NCBI RefSeq assembly: GCF_023035675.1
Contig: NZ_CP073136.1
Span: 496,001 to 560,000 of the forward strand
Length of the DNA: 64,000 bases
Direction of reading: 5' to 3'
From: Borrelia hermsii DAH
GTDB taxonomy: Bacteria; Spirochaetota; Spirochaetia; Borreliales; Borreliaceae
Under the pieces are notes generated by a model, which was given only the letters and a program-made list of their open reading frames with translations, did not search any database and was not told the DNA's origin. Each line of letters begins with the position of its first letter. Positions within the stretch are counted from its first letter, which is position 1. Of the stretch, positions 29,301 to 37,924 are shown piece by piece. A program made the position numbers and the translations under genes.

Positions 29301-32300
29301 GAAGAGTTTGTTAAGGAAGTTGATAGTTTGCTTAAGGATAAAAGGACAGATATTTCTTCATTCCAGGCAAGTATTGATATTACCATTGATTCTCTTAATT
29401 CAAGATTCTCTGATTTAAATAGAGAAATTAATGAAAAATATAGTAAAGTAATATCTGATTCTAGAGGATATTCAGAAACACTTGCAAATAAATTAGAAAG
29501 TGAGATAGGATATGAGATTGAAAATGTAAATAGAAGGCTAACAGATAAAATAGATATTCTTAACAGGAATATGGATGAAAATTTAGAGAAGTTTAAATCA
29601 TCTTTTGATGTATCAAAGTATCAAGTTGAAAATTTTGAAATCAAAATTAAGAACATAATAGAGCACGAGGAACTAAGAATTGGCGAATTCTTTAGAGAAA
29701 TTGAGCATCAGTATAAAATTAGACGAGAAGAGGCAATTGATTACAAGAAAACCATAGATAGCGATATTCTTCAGTTAAGAGAACAGTTTATAGGAGTAAT
29801 TAATGAGCTTAAGAATAATATTGAGGATAAATCTGAATTTTTAAATGAGCTTTATAAAGAAAGATTTAAGATTATTGAAAATAATTTCGAAGAGAGATAT
29901 TCAACATTTTTCATTGAGAGCGAAGGGGCTATTTCAAAGATTAGAGATGAAATATATAAGATACTTACAGATAATGATGAGCACTTGAGGGCAAAAATTT
30001 CTGAGATGGATCGTAATTTCGAGATAATCGAGGAAAGGTCAAAAGAAATTTTAGAACTTGAGGAAGGTTTAAGACAGAAAATACAAGAGGATAGTAATAA
30101 CATATATAATCAATTTGATGCCATTAAGTCTGGTATTGAAAAAGAAATGAAATCCCAATTTGATATGTATATGATGAGAGCTACTGCTGCAATTGATGAA
30201 GAGATTGAAAAGTATGAGCATGGGATTAATGAGAAGATATCTGCTATTAAGTCAATTGAAAATCATTTTGAGATGATAGAGAAAGATTTAAAGGATAAAA
30301 TTAGTGGATATCATAATGAATTAGATAAAACTCTTGCTTTGAAATATGCTGAGCTTGAAGATAAGTATGATGAGAAGTATTTGTTTGTAGAGAAGAAGAT
30401 AGATGATAAGACTACTTCAATTGATGGTCTTATTGCAAGCAAATATGCTGAGCTTGAAGATAAGTATGATGAGAAGTATTTGCTTGTAGAGAAGAAGATA
30501 GATGATAAGACTACTTCGATTGATGGTCTTATTGCAAGCAAATATGCTGCGCTTGAAGATAAGTATGATGAGAAGTATTTGCTTGTAGAGAAGAAGATAG
30601 ATGATAAGACTACTTCAATTGATAGTCTTATTGCAAGCAAATATGCTGCGCTTGAAGATAAGTATGATGAGAAGTGTTTGCTTGTAGAGAAGAAGATAGA
30701 TGATAAGACTAATGCAGTTGATGGTCTTATTGCAAGCAAATATGTTGAGCTTGAAGATAAGTATGATGAGAAGTATTTGTTTGTAGAGAAGAAGATAGAT
30801 GATAAGACTACTTCAATTGATGGTCTTATTGCAAGCAAATATGCTGCGCTTGAAGATAAGTATGATGAGAAGTGTTTGCTTGTAGAGAAGAAGATAGATG
30901 ATAAGACTACTTCAATTGATGGTCTTATTGCAAGCAAATATGCTGAGCTTGAAGATAAGTATGATGAGAAGTATTTGTTTGTAGAGAAGAAGATAGATGA
31001 TAAGACTACTTCAATTGATGGTCTTATTGCAAGCAAATATGCTGAGCTTGAAGATAAGTATGATGAGAAGTATTTGCTTGTAGAGAAGAAGATAGATGAT
31101 AAGACTACTTCGATTGATGGTCTTATTGCAAGCAAATATGCTGATCTTGATATCAAATATTCCGATATGTATCTTGATATGGAAAATAGATTAAATACAT
31201 GTATTTCTGCTCTAACTGCAAAACTCTCTAGTTCAGGTGAAAGGATGGAGAGAGAGATTAATGAACAATTGCAAAATCTTGGTAAACTTAAGTTAAGCTT
31301 GAGTAATGTTGAGGAAGATGTATTAAAACTTAAAGAGGACTCTTATCACAATGTGTCATCTCATCTCAAACTTCTTGAAGAGGACTTTTTTAAAGATTTA
31401 AGAGAAAGAAGCGATAATTTAAAAAGTTCTTTGGAAAATTTTGTGGCATCCTCAGATCAAAGAATTGAGAATTTAGAGAGAGATATAATTAAGAGTTTGG
31501 AAGAAAAAGAAATCCTTATGAAGAATTTTAAGGTTGAATTCGAACGGGAACTTCTGCTTAATAAAGAAAATTTTTACTTGGAATTTAATAAAGAGTTTGA
31601 CATCAGAAAAAGAGATGCGGAGAGCAAGATAGTTTCAATGGAAACTAATGTTACCAATCGAATAGATGAGTTTATTCAACTTGTAGACAATCGTCAAGAT
31701 AATGTTGACTCTTGGTTTTTAAAAGTTAAAGATGATATGACAAATTGGCAAGAGCACACTTATAAAGAATTTGAAGAGAGAGCAGGTATTACAGCTAAAA
31801 GTTTAAATGAAATTAAGAGCGATGTTTTGGTTATTGAGAATGGCTTAGAAGTTATTAAAGATAGTGTTAATCAGAGAACAAAAGAAATTTTTGATCGTTT
31901 ACATGTAGATATTAAGGAATTTGAGAATAGATCTTACCTTAATTTGAAAAATATTTCAGATGAGGTACAGGGTAGAGTTTTAAATATTGAAAATTCCATG
32001 GATTCTAAGATTAGTTCTATAAATGAGAAGATAAATTCACATGTTGAAGAGCTTGCAACACAAGTGGAAATTAGGTTTTTAAGTCAGCAAAAAGATATTG
32101 AAGATAAAATTCTTGAGGCTAATGAAAAATTAGAATATGAATTCAATTTAATGGCTTCTAGGCTTGAGGAAGAAAAGCAAGACATTGTAAATAGTTTTTT
32201 AAATGATAAAGGTGGTGTTGAATCCCAAGTAAAATTGATGCAAGATGATGTTTTAAAGCTTTCTGATAAAGTGAATGAATATAGAGCTAATATTGAGAAA

Positions 32301-33572
32301 ACAATTAGGGAAAATTATGATTCTTTTACCAGCTCTATAAGAGAGGAGTATGTTTCTTTTGAAAATGAACTTAAGCATAGTTTAAGTTATTCAGAAGAAG
32401 AGATAAGAACTTTAAGGGATGGCTTGAAGGTTCAAGTTAATAGCATAGAATCTGAGTTTAAGGACAAATATAATTTCATGATTGAAGGTATTGATGAGAA
32501 TGTGTCACAACTTAAGTTGAAGGTATTAAATTATGATAGTGAGCTTAATCATTTTATAGATGAAGTTAAGGACAATCTAATTGTATACAAGGCTGATTTG
32601 AAAGAAGAACTTGATAGTCGCTATGCTGTTATTAGTTCTAAGCTTGAGAATTTCAAGAGACTTGAAGTTGAGTTAGAGAAGAATAACGTACTGATTAAAG
32701 AAGTTTATTATTTCAAGGATAAATTAGAAGAATTACGAGAAGCTTTAGCAAATGAAATAAATCTTGTTCAAGGATATAAAGGTGACTTTGAAGGCATTAT
32801 TAGAGAAATTGGCGATATTAAAGCTAAATCATCAGATATTATTGAAATATTTGATGATTTAAAGATGCATCAAATGGATATTGAGGGAATTAAAAAGGAT
32901 CTATCTCAATTTCTTGAATTTTACACTTCCTTTAAGGAGAGGTATAAGAAATTTACAGAATCTTATGATGAAATGCAGCTTTACAAAACTAAGTTTAAGG
33001 AGATAAAGGAAGAACAAAATAATATTCTGGATAATTATGATAGGATTAGCAATAAAGATAGTTTATTAAAGTCTACATTAGAATCTGTTGATAAAAATTT
33101 TGATTTGATAAATGAAATAGAGAGTAGAATGCATGTATTATTTAAAGAGAGTTCTGGGTTTCAGCAGAGTCTTGGTGAGCTTAAAGGTATTATGTCAGAG
33201 CTGCTGGTAAATAAAGATTTATCGCAAGAAGTGCTAGATAATGCTCAAACTCTTAAAGAAATGCTAGGGGAAATTGATCGTAAATTGGAACATACTAGAA
33301 ATATAAGAGAAAAGGTTGCAAAATCTGAAACTCGACTAGAAAATTTAAATATTGCTGCAGAAGAGAGAATTAAAACCCTTGGAATTCTTGTAAAAACAGA
33401 GTCTAAATATAAAGATAATGTTGGTCTTAATAACGAAACAGTTAGAGATTCTGTCATTAAGCTTATGAGACAAGGTTGGAGTGCCTTGGAAATTTCAAGA
33501 GCTACTAAATTATCTGTTGGAGAGGTTGAGCTTATTTTGGAACTTGGAATTATTAGTAAAAGTGATGATTAA
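26388..33572 (+). CDS. Giant membrane-anchored coiled-coil protein with C-terminal HTH-like segment
   Basis: 2394 residues, homologous in position and style to B. burgdorferi BB0512. An N-terminal transmembrane helix (FVTILVNLLLVFVILFIY, about residues 3-20) is followed by a basic stop-transfer and more than 2200 residues of charged coiled coil. Eight near-identical 33-residue repeats cover residues 1319-1582. The last 45 residues (RQGWSALEISRATKLSVGEVELI) look like a helix-turn-helix of the DUF6115 kind. The orientation implies a cytoplasmic rod. ATG at 26388 is preferred over GTG at 26373, which would give a less hydrophobic leader. A scaffold, cytoskeletal or DNA-tethering role is inference. 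It lies between the HAD gene and pheS in an apparent operon. Confidence 0.9.
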   Translation: MIDFVTILVNLLLVFVILFIYRQYDRRSRALEKIKKFIDLAKDNLEDFIDEKTKEISNLAVDMEAYQRSSIEIIKKIDEVQQKIKNKSNDFAEVEKKIAYHDSMLKDLDDMALKVQDNIQRLQVDGKIVDKLSKTLKNFNTQIDSIDSRLNTVFEKFDKANKENLEAIKIESWDKFDNTIKDFSVRMDNLDRDLMSYQESLVMIEEKKREILDKGNEKLENEFKEFLFKIESSIDNYDKSMEDSFNIYATKYKSIENSLDLIVEQAKTKINDKEDFILTRLNEELQIKFDEVFMYVDERSNQIRDKLEGKLVLIDNEISSLGSVFKDNTYSRLNSLEETIRQEMRQYEEQFADILEQFRVQIESNVGDIYREYDSRINQFDKGIRERIESSLKDANSKIEGVQGSVKTLLDDLEDDSNRIYVEFKEKVKGDINSFSENVFSRMSDIGNELELRLSHISTDIHDRISKLDGNLYSQLKEMNERFVNDYSCLDGSISSKYETLLEALNLKSSELETQLESKYKNVADKFESDIDNFAIKCDEKFSKISEKSDYDYQNFEITSKKIKEGIGSLNDLLVQDFETLRRDFESKLSGISADINDEVSNLKSHYGEDIGKFIRQMEANKLQHEHWQREVGLNLEDIKFHLNKTNEEFLNLIETQRTKGKELSENIFNELSGHIQKKAMDMHTNWKDELIVLNKSLLDIKISSEELLLSASSKIESFEKDINERLEYVSSKTEDFESSVLDKYKELRDMSYKNSEETLSGIKEFIDDQAEIIHDKIIMMLNGLNDDFSNKEELIKGKVEELDYRLKDFKVECEDVLNNLRSDLDGFIESRMQKVSEIKVDNQRQIDTFLSRISEDILSKRDMLNSEIDNKLNDWQGKLSEISVNIENILSSGKIDINAIDSEMTLKIKDLKTTFEGLESYYLEKIDEFRNQGNVYADELLKNIMNHFDADTKELEESLSKKFATVLERSEEFVKEVDSLLKDKRTDISSFQASIDITIDSLNSRFSDLNREINEKYSKVISDSRGYSETLANKLESEIGYEIENVNRRLTDKIDILNRNMDENLEKFKSSFDVSKYQVENFEIKIKNIIEHEELRIGEFFREIEHQYKIRREEAIDYKKTIDSDILQLREQFIGVINELKNNIEDKSEFLNELYKERFKIIENNFEERYSTFFIESEGAISKIRDEIYKILTDNDEHLRAKISEMDRNFEIIEERSKEILELEEGLRQKIQEDSNNIYNQFDAIKSGIEKEMKSQFDMYMMRATAAIDEEIEKYEHGINEKISAIKSIENHFEMIEKDLKDKISGYHNELDKTLALKYAELEDKYDEKYLFVEKKIDDKTTSIDGLIASKYAELEDKYDEKYLLVEKKIDDKTTSIDGLIASKYAALEDKYDEKYLLVEKKIDDKTTSIDSLIASKYAALEDKYDEKCLLVEKKIDDKTNAVDGLIASKYVELEDKYDEKYLFVEKKIDDKTTSIDGLIASKYAALEDKYDEKCLLVEKKIDDKTTSIDGLIASKYAELEDKYDEKYLFVEKKIDDKTTSIDGLIASKYAELEDKYDEKYLLVEKKIDDKTTSIDGLIASKYADLDIKYSDMYLDMENRLNTCISALTAKLSSSGERMEREINEQLQNLGKLKLSLSNVEEDVLKLKEDSYHNVSSHLKLLEEDFFKDLRERSDNLKSSLENFVASSDQRIENLERDIIKSLEEKEILMKNFKVEFERELLLNKENFYLEFNKEFDIRKRDAESKIVSMETNVTNRIDEFIQLVDNRQDNVDSWFLKVKDDMTNWQEHTYKEFEERAGITAKSLNEIKSDVLVIENGLEVIKDSVNQRTKEIFDRLHVDIKEFENRSYLNLKNISDEVQGRVLNIENSMDSKISSINEKINSHVEELATQVEIRFLSQQKDIEDKILEANEKLEYEFNLMASRLEEEKQDIVNSFLNDKGGVESQVKLMQDDVLKLSDKVNEYRANIEKTIRENYDSFTSSIREEYVSFENELKHSLSYSEEEIRTLRDGLKVQVNSIESEFKDKYNFMIEGIDENVSQLKLKVLNYDSELNHFIDEVKDNLIVYKADLKEELDSRYAVISSKLENFKRLEVELEKNNVLIKEVYYFKDKLEELREALANEINLVQGYKGDFEGIIREIGDIKAKSSDIIEIFDDLKMHQMDIEGIKKDLSQFLEFYTSFKERYKKFTESYDEMQLYKTKFKEIKEEQNNILDNYDRISNKDSLLKSTLESVDKNFDLINEIESRMHVLFKESSGFQQSLGELKGIMSELLVNKDLSQEVLDNAQTLKEMLGEIDRKLEHTRNIREKVAKSETRLENLNIAAEERIKTLGILVKTESKYKDNVGLNNETVRDSVIKLMRQGWSALEISRATKLSVGEVELILELGIISKSDD
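30342..31133 (+). repeat. Eight tandem 99-bp repeats within the giant coiled-coil gene
   Basis: Eight in-frame 99-bp units encode KYAELEDKYDEKYLLVEKKI plus DDKTTSIDGLIAS, with few substitutions (A/V, E/A, F/L, Y/C, TTSI/NAVD). Units 1-2 and 7-8 are identical at every base, including a silent TCG/TCA difference between members of each pair. A ninth, strongly diverged unit (KYADLDIKYSDMYL) follows at 31134. Each unit divides into three 11-residue blocks starting with Lys. Confidence 0.97.
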
Positions 33573-33583
33573 GGGATAGTTTT

Positions 33584-35131
33584 GTGGAGAATAAATTTGA
33601 GGTAGTAAAGACATTACATCCCCTTGAGATAAAAGTGATTTTGAATTATAAAGAGGGAGATGATATTTTTGCTTTAAGGCTTGCTGCAGACTTACTTTAT
33701 AATGAGGGGCAATCAAATAAAACAATTGAATGGCTTGTTTCTAAAGGTATTCTTAGAGAAACTTTTAGAAAGCTTAATGTGTTTTATCGTCTAACTGAAA
33801 AAGGTATTGATGCTTTAGATAATGGTTTAATTGAAGAGAAAATAATCAGTCTTGTATCTAGAAAGACAGTTTTCGTTGCCAATTTGTCATCAGAGTTAGA
33901 AATTGATGCTAGAGATGCTGGTAAGGCATTTGGCAATTTATCTAAAGAGGGAGTTTTGTCTTTGGGATTGGGTAAGGAAATTATTGTGAAAGATTTAAAT
34001 CGTGCTAATTACAAGATAGTTAAAGAATTGCTTGTAAAAGCTAAAGATGGTGATCTCTTAGAAGATGATTTATCCCAAGATGAATTGTTAGTCATTTCTA
34101 ATTATTCTAAGAAGAAAGGTGCTAGTGATGTGTTATTTAAAGTAATAGAGAAATTAGACTTAAAATTTGAATTTTCTAAGTTTGGATTAGAAGTAAAATC
34201 CGAACTTAGAGAGAGTAATTTAACAGGTGATGAGATTGTAAAGTTGACCCCTGAGCTTTTAAAAAATAAAGCTTATGAGAATAAAAATTTTAGGGCTTAT
34301 AATATTCATGTTTCATCAAGTAAGACCTTTATTGGACGTGCAAATCCTTATTCAGAGTATATTGCTAAAGTTAAGGATAAACTTGTAAGTCTTGGTTTTG
34401 AAGAATTTGATGGTCCCTTAGTTGAGAGTGAGTTTTTTAATAATGATGCTCTTTTTATGCCTCAATTTCATCCTGCACGTGATGTGAGAGATGTTTATTA
34501 TATTAAAGACCCAAGCTCACTTTTATCTTTGCCTGAGCCTTATTTTTCTAATGTTAAGGCTGTTCATGAGAATGGTTACACTACAGGTTCAAGAGGTTGG
34601 AGGTATGATTTTAGCGAGAGTATTTCAAAAAGATTAGTGCTTAGAACTCAAGGTACAGTGCTCTCAGCAAAGCAATTAATTAATGCAAAAAATCCTGGCA
34701 AATATTTTGGAATTGTTAGGTGTTTTAGATACGATCAAGTTGATGCTACTCATGGAGCTGATTTTTATCAAACAGAAGGAATTGTTATTGGAGATGTTAA
34801 TATTAAGATTTTACTGGGTCTTCTTGAAATTTTTGCTAAAGAATTGGCAGGTGCTACTGAGGTTAAATATGTTCCTGCTTATTTTCCATTTACAGAGCCT
34901 TCAATTGAAGTGCATGTAAAGCATCCTGTGCTTGGTTGGTTTGAATTAGGTGGGAGTGGTATTTTCAGACCAGAGGTTACAAAACCTTTTGGAATTGATG
35001 TGCCCGTTATTGCTTGGGGTATTGGTATTGATAGAATGGCTTTAATGCATTTAGGTTTAAGTGATTTAAGGGAGCTTTTTACCCATGATATTGGTGATGT
35101 TGTATTAAGGCGGGGAAAAGTAAATGCCTAA
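33584..35131 (+). CDS. pheS: Phenylalanyl-tRNA synthetase alpha subunit, archaeal/eukaryotic type
   Basis: 515 residues, longer than the roughly 330-350 of bacterial PheS. The N-terminal part has winged-helix DNA-binding-like modules (about 1-200). Class II catalytic motifs follow: motif 1 area GFEEFDGPLVESEFF, motif 2 area FRYDQVDATHGADFYQTEG, motif 3 GIGIDRMALMHLG. This architecture is that of archaeal and cytosolic eukaryotic PheRS, known in spirochaetes and attributed to ancient transfer. The GTG start at 33584 is preceded by AAGGGATAG. It overlaps pheT by 8 bases. Confidence 0.95.
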   Translation: MENKFEVVKTLHPLEIKVILNYKEGDDIFALRLAADLLYNEGQSNKTIEWLVSKGILRETFRKLNVFYRLTEKGIDALDNGLIEEKIISLVSRKTVFVANLSSELEIDARDAGKAFGNLSKEGVLSLGLGKEIIVKDLNRANYKIVKELLVKAKDGDLLEDDLSQDELLVISNYSKKKGASDVLFKVIEKLDLKFEFSKFGLEVKSELRESNLTGDEIVKLTPELLKNKAYENKNFRAYNIHVSSSKTFIGRANPYSEYIAKVKDKLVSLGFEEFDGPLVESEFFNNDALFMPQFHPARDVRDVYYIKDPSSLLSLPEPYFSNVKAVHENGYTTGSRGWRYDFSESISKRLVLRTQGTVLSAKQLINAKNPGKYFGIVRCFRYDQVDATHGADFYQTEGIVIGDVNIKILLGLLEIFAKELAGATEVKYVPAYFPFTEPSIEVHVKHPVLGWFELGGSGIFRPEVTKPFGIDVPVIAWGIGIDRMALMHLGLSDLRELFTHDIGDVVLRRGKVNA

Positions 35132-36818
35132 AGTTGAAGTTTATAGAAGTATTTTATTAGGAAAGATAGGAAAAGATTTAACGGATTGTGAGCTTGTATC
35201 TATTCTTGAAATGGCTAAGGCTGAAATTTGTGAATTTTATACGGGTAATGACAAGATAAAAATTGAATTTAATGATACAAATAGACCCGATTTGTGGTCT
35301 TATACAGGACTTGCGCGTCAAATTAAGACATATCTTTTTGGTCAGTTACCTTCGTTTGAGTTTTTTTCAACAGCAGATAATTTGCAAAAATTTTATGGTG
35401 AAATTTTGGTCAGTCCTGAAGCATTTAGTATTAGGCCTTTTATTTTTGGATTTTTAGCAAAAGGGATGATTTGTAATGAGCAAATGCTTGAAACTTTAAT
35501 TCAGTTGCAAGAAAAGCTTTGTCATAATTATGGACAAAAGCGTAAAAGAGTGGCAATGGGAATGTATTCATCAGCTTCTATTGAGTTTCCGGTAAGTTAT
35601 GTTACATGTAATTCTGATTATAGATTTATTCCTTTAGGTATGGACATTGAAATGTCTATTAAAGAGATCAATAAGAGACATCCTAAGGGAATAGAATATG
35701 CATCAATTCTTGAGCATTTTACCGAATATCCTTTATTGTTGGATTATAATGATAAAGTACTCTCTTATCCGCCGGTAATCAATTCTCATGATATTGGAGC
35801 TTTAAAGGTAGGTGATACCGATTTGTTTATTGAAGTTACGGGAACTAATCTCGAGGCTACTTTGTTATCTTTATCAGTTGTTGCTTGTGATTTGCATGAT
35901 ATGGGATTTGAAATTTTACCAGTAAAGACTGTTTTTCCTAAGGAGACTCCATTTGGGAAGGAAATCATTTGTCCTTATTATTTTCAAAATACTCTAGAGG
36001 TTAGTGTTGAGAGTGTTAATAGGATGTTTGGTAGCAATTTTACAGTAAATGATATGTGTCTTGATTTAAAAAAATTAGGGATATCAGCGTACTTTAAGGA
36101 GTTAGATAAGTTTTATATTATTCCTCCTGTTTATAGGAATGATTTTCTTCACGAAGTGGATGTTATTGAAGAAATAATGATAGGTAGGGGATTGGATAGT
36201 TTTAAACCAGAGCTTCCCAAAGATTTTACTTTGGGAAAATTAAGTCAGATAGAAGAGTTTTCAAGAAAGATTAAAAATTTAATGATTGGAATGGGATTTC
36301 AAGAGATGATTTATAATTATCTAGGTTCTAGGACAGATTTTATTGAGAAGATGAATATTAAGAGTGATGAATTCTTAAGTGTTGCCAATCCAATGACAGA
36401 GGGTTATGAGTATGTTAGAGGCTCAATAGTGCCTGATTTACTTAAATCTGAGAGCATTAGTTCAAATTTCCCTTATCCGCATAAGATTTTTGAAATTGGC
36501 AAGGTAGCTTTAAAGGATTTAAGTAGTGTTGATGGTACTATGACTTATGATAATTTAGCTTTTTTGATGGCTGATAAGGAGTTTTCATTTAATGAGATTA
36601 ATTCTTTAGTTTCATCTCTTTTTTATTATTTAAATATTGAATTTAAGTTAAGGGAATCAAGTCAAACTCTTTATATAAATGGTAGGGGAGCTGATATTTT
36701 AATCAATGATATCATTTTAGGTAGCTTTGGTGAGGTGTCGCCTTACATATTGAGCAATTTTGGAATTATGGTGCCATGTTGCGTTCTAGAGATTAATCTT
36801 AATAAGATTTTACATTAA
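35124..36818 (+). CDS. pheT: Phenylalanyl-tRNA synthetase beta subunit, archaeal/eukaryotic type
   Basis: 564 residues, close to the archaeal PheT length and much shorter than the roughly 800 of typical bacteria. It lacks the bacterial N-terminal tRNA-binding (EMAP-like) and C-terminal FDX-ACB domains. The B3/B4 editing region and the B5 domain (NRMFGSNFTVNDMCLDLKKL) are visible, followed by an inactive class II core (IPPVYRNDFLHEVDVIEEIM). It forms the (alpha-beta)2 enzyme with PheS. The ATG lies within pheS, which indicates coupling. Confidence 0.94.
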   Translation: MPKVEVYRSILLGKIGKDLTDCELVSILEMAKAEICEFYTGNDKIKIEFNDTNRPDLWSYTGLARQIKTYLFGQLPSFEFFSTADNLQKFYGEILVSPEAFSIRPFIFGFLAKGMICNEQMLETLIQLQEKLCHNYGQKRKRVAMGMYSSASIEFPVSYVTCNSDYRFIPLGMDIEMSIKEINKRHPKGIEYASILEHFTEYPLLLDYNDKVLSYPPVINSHDIGALKVGDTDLFIEVTGTNLEATLLSLSVVACDLHDMGFEILPVKTVFPKETPFGKEIICPYYFQNTLEVSVESVNRMFGSNFTVNDMCLDLKKLGISAYFKELDKFYIIPPVYRNDFLHEVDVIEEIMIGRGLDSFKPELPKDFTLGKLSQIEEFSRKIKNLMIGMGFQEMIYNYLGSRTDFIEKMNIKSDEFLSVANPMTEGYEYVRGSIVPDLLKSESISSNFPYPHKIFEIGKVALKDLSSVDGTMTYDNLAFLMADKEFSFNEINSLVSSLFYYLNIEFKLRESSQTLYINGRGADILINDIILGSFGEVSPYILSNFGIMVPCCVLEINLNKILH

Positions 36819-36919
36819 AAGAAATGCATAAAATTTTTTATTTGTGGCATTTGAATGAAGTTATATTTAAATATTTGATGTAGTGCATTTTATAGGTTAA
36901 ATGGAGTTAATGGATATTT

Positions 36920-37897
36920 ATGTTAAAGTTTGAAACACTGGATATAAAAAAGAGCAATAAAAGAATTGTAAGAACAGAGATGGGCTCTGTTGAAGATGTG
37001 GTTATTGTTGGTTCAGGGCCCGCGGGGCTTACGGCTGGAATTTATACTGTTATGAGTGGATATAAGACAGTTGTCTTAGAGGGCCCTGAGCCTGGGGGAC
37101 AGCTTACAACGACTACGGAAGTGTATAATTATCCAGGATTTAAAAATGGTGTGAATGGAAGAGAATTGATGTTAAATATGAAAGAACAGGTGATCAATCT
37201 GGGTGCTACCACGTATCTTGAAACTGTAAGATTCATAGAAAAGAGAGATAATATTTTTTATATCTTTACTGATAATTATATTTATAAAAGCAGAGCTGTT
37301 ATTATTGCAGCGGGCTCGGTACCTAAAAAACTTGATACTCTTAAGAATTCAGATTTGTTTTGGAATAAAGGTATTTCTGTGTGTGCAATTTGTGATGGGC
37401 ATCTTTTTAAGGGTAAAACTGCTGCAGTAATTGGTGGGGGCAATACAGCAATCTCAGAAGCTATTTATTTAAGCAAATTATTAAAAAATGTATATGTTAT
37501 TGTAAGAAGAGATTGTTTGAAAGCTATTGCTATGCTAAGAAGAGATGTTGAAAAGTTACCTAATGTTGAGATTTTATATAACTGTGAGGCTATAGAAGTT
37601 AATGGAGATAATGTTGTATCTGGTATGCAAATTATGAATAGTAAGGATAATTCTACTTTTAAGTTAAGTGTAGATGGAATATTTATAGCTATTGGTTATA
37701 AGCCAAATACGGATTTTTTAAAAGGGTTTTTGGAATTAGATGAAGATGGATATATATCTACTCAAGCTCTTGTTAAGACTAGTGTTAAGGGAGTATTTTC
37801 GTGTGGTGATGTTAGTAACAAGCTTTATGCACAAGCTATTACGGCTGCTGCTGAAGGGTTCCTAGCTTCTGTTGAAGTGAGAAATTTTTTGGGATAA
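36920..37897 (+). CDS. trxB: Thioredoxin reductase
   Basis: 325-residue NADPH-dependent flavoenzyme that reduces thioredoxin. FAD-binding GSGPAG (31-36), PGGQLTTTTEVYNYPGF, redox-active CAIC (Cys155/Cys158), NADPH-binding GGGNTAISEA, and the C-terminal FAD motif GVFSCGDV are intact. The N-terminus is about 20 residues longer than in E. coli; MGSV at 36980 is an alternative start. The 101-base gap before it shows no clear terminator. This system probably supplies reducing power to the Gpx-like peroxidase at 42523-43005 (inference). Confidence 0.94.
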   Translation: MLKFETLDIKKSNKRIVRTEMGSVEDVVIVGSGPAGLTAGIYTVMSGYKTVVLEGPEPGGQLTTTTEVYNYPGFKNGVNGRELMLNMKEQVINLGATTYLETVRFIEKRDNIFYIFTDNYIYKSRAVIIAAGSVPKKLDTLKNSDLFWNKGISVCAICDGHLFKGKTAAVIGGGNTAISEAIYLSKLLKNVYVIVRRDCLKAIAMLRRDVEKLPNVEILYNCEAIEVNGDNVVSGMQIMNSKDNSTFKLSVDGIFIAIGYKPNTDFLKGFLELDEDGYISTQALVKTSVKGVFSCGDVSNKLYAQAITAAAEGFLASVEVRNFLG

Positions 37898-37924
37898 TTG
37901 GTTGGCTTAATTATAAAAAATGTG

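Noticed and set aside
30342..31133. CRISPR array
   Set aside because: The direct repeats are contiguous 99-bp coding units without spacers, in frame within one protein.
30311..31156. 281-codon open frame on the minus strand opposite the repeats
   Set aside because: It is an antisense mirror of the 99-bp repeats, has a repetitive Ser/Leu-rich product, no ribosome-binding site, and exists only because the repeat lacks stops in that frame.
31134..31232. A ninth full repeat unit
   Set aside because: Only the first few residues (KYADLD-KYSD) match; the rest has diverged to ordinary coiled coil, so it is treated as degenerate.
33584..36818. Split or truncated bacterial PheT
   Set aside because: The short length is normal for the archaeal-type beta subunit, and the gene runs intact to its stop.
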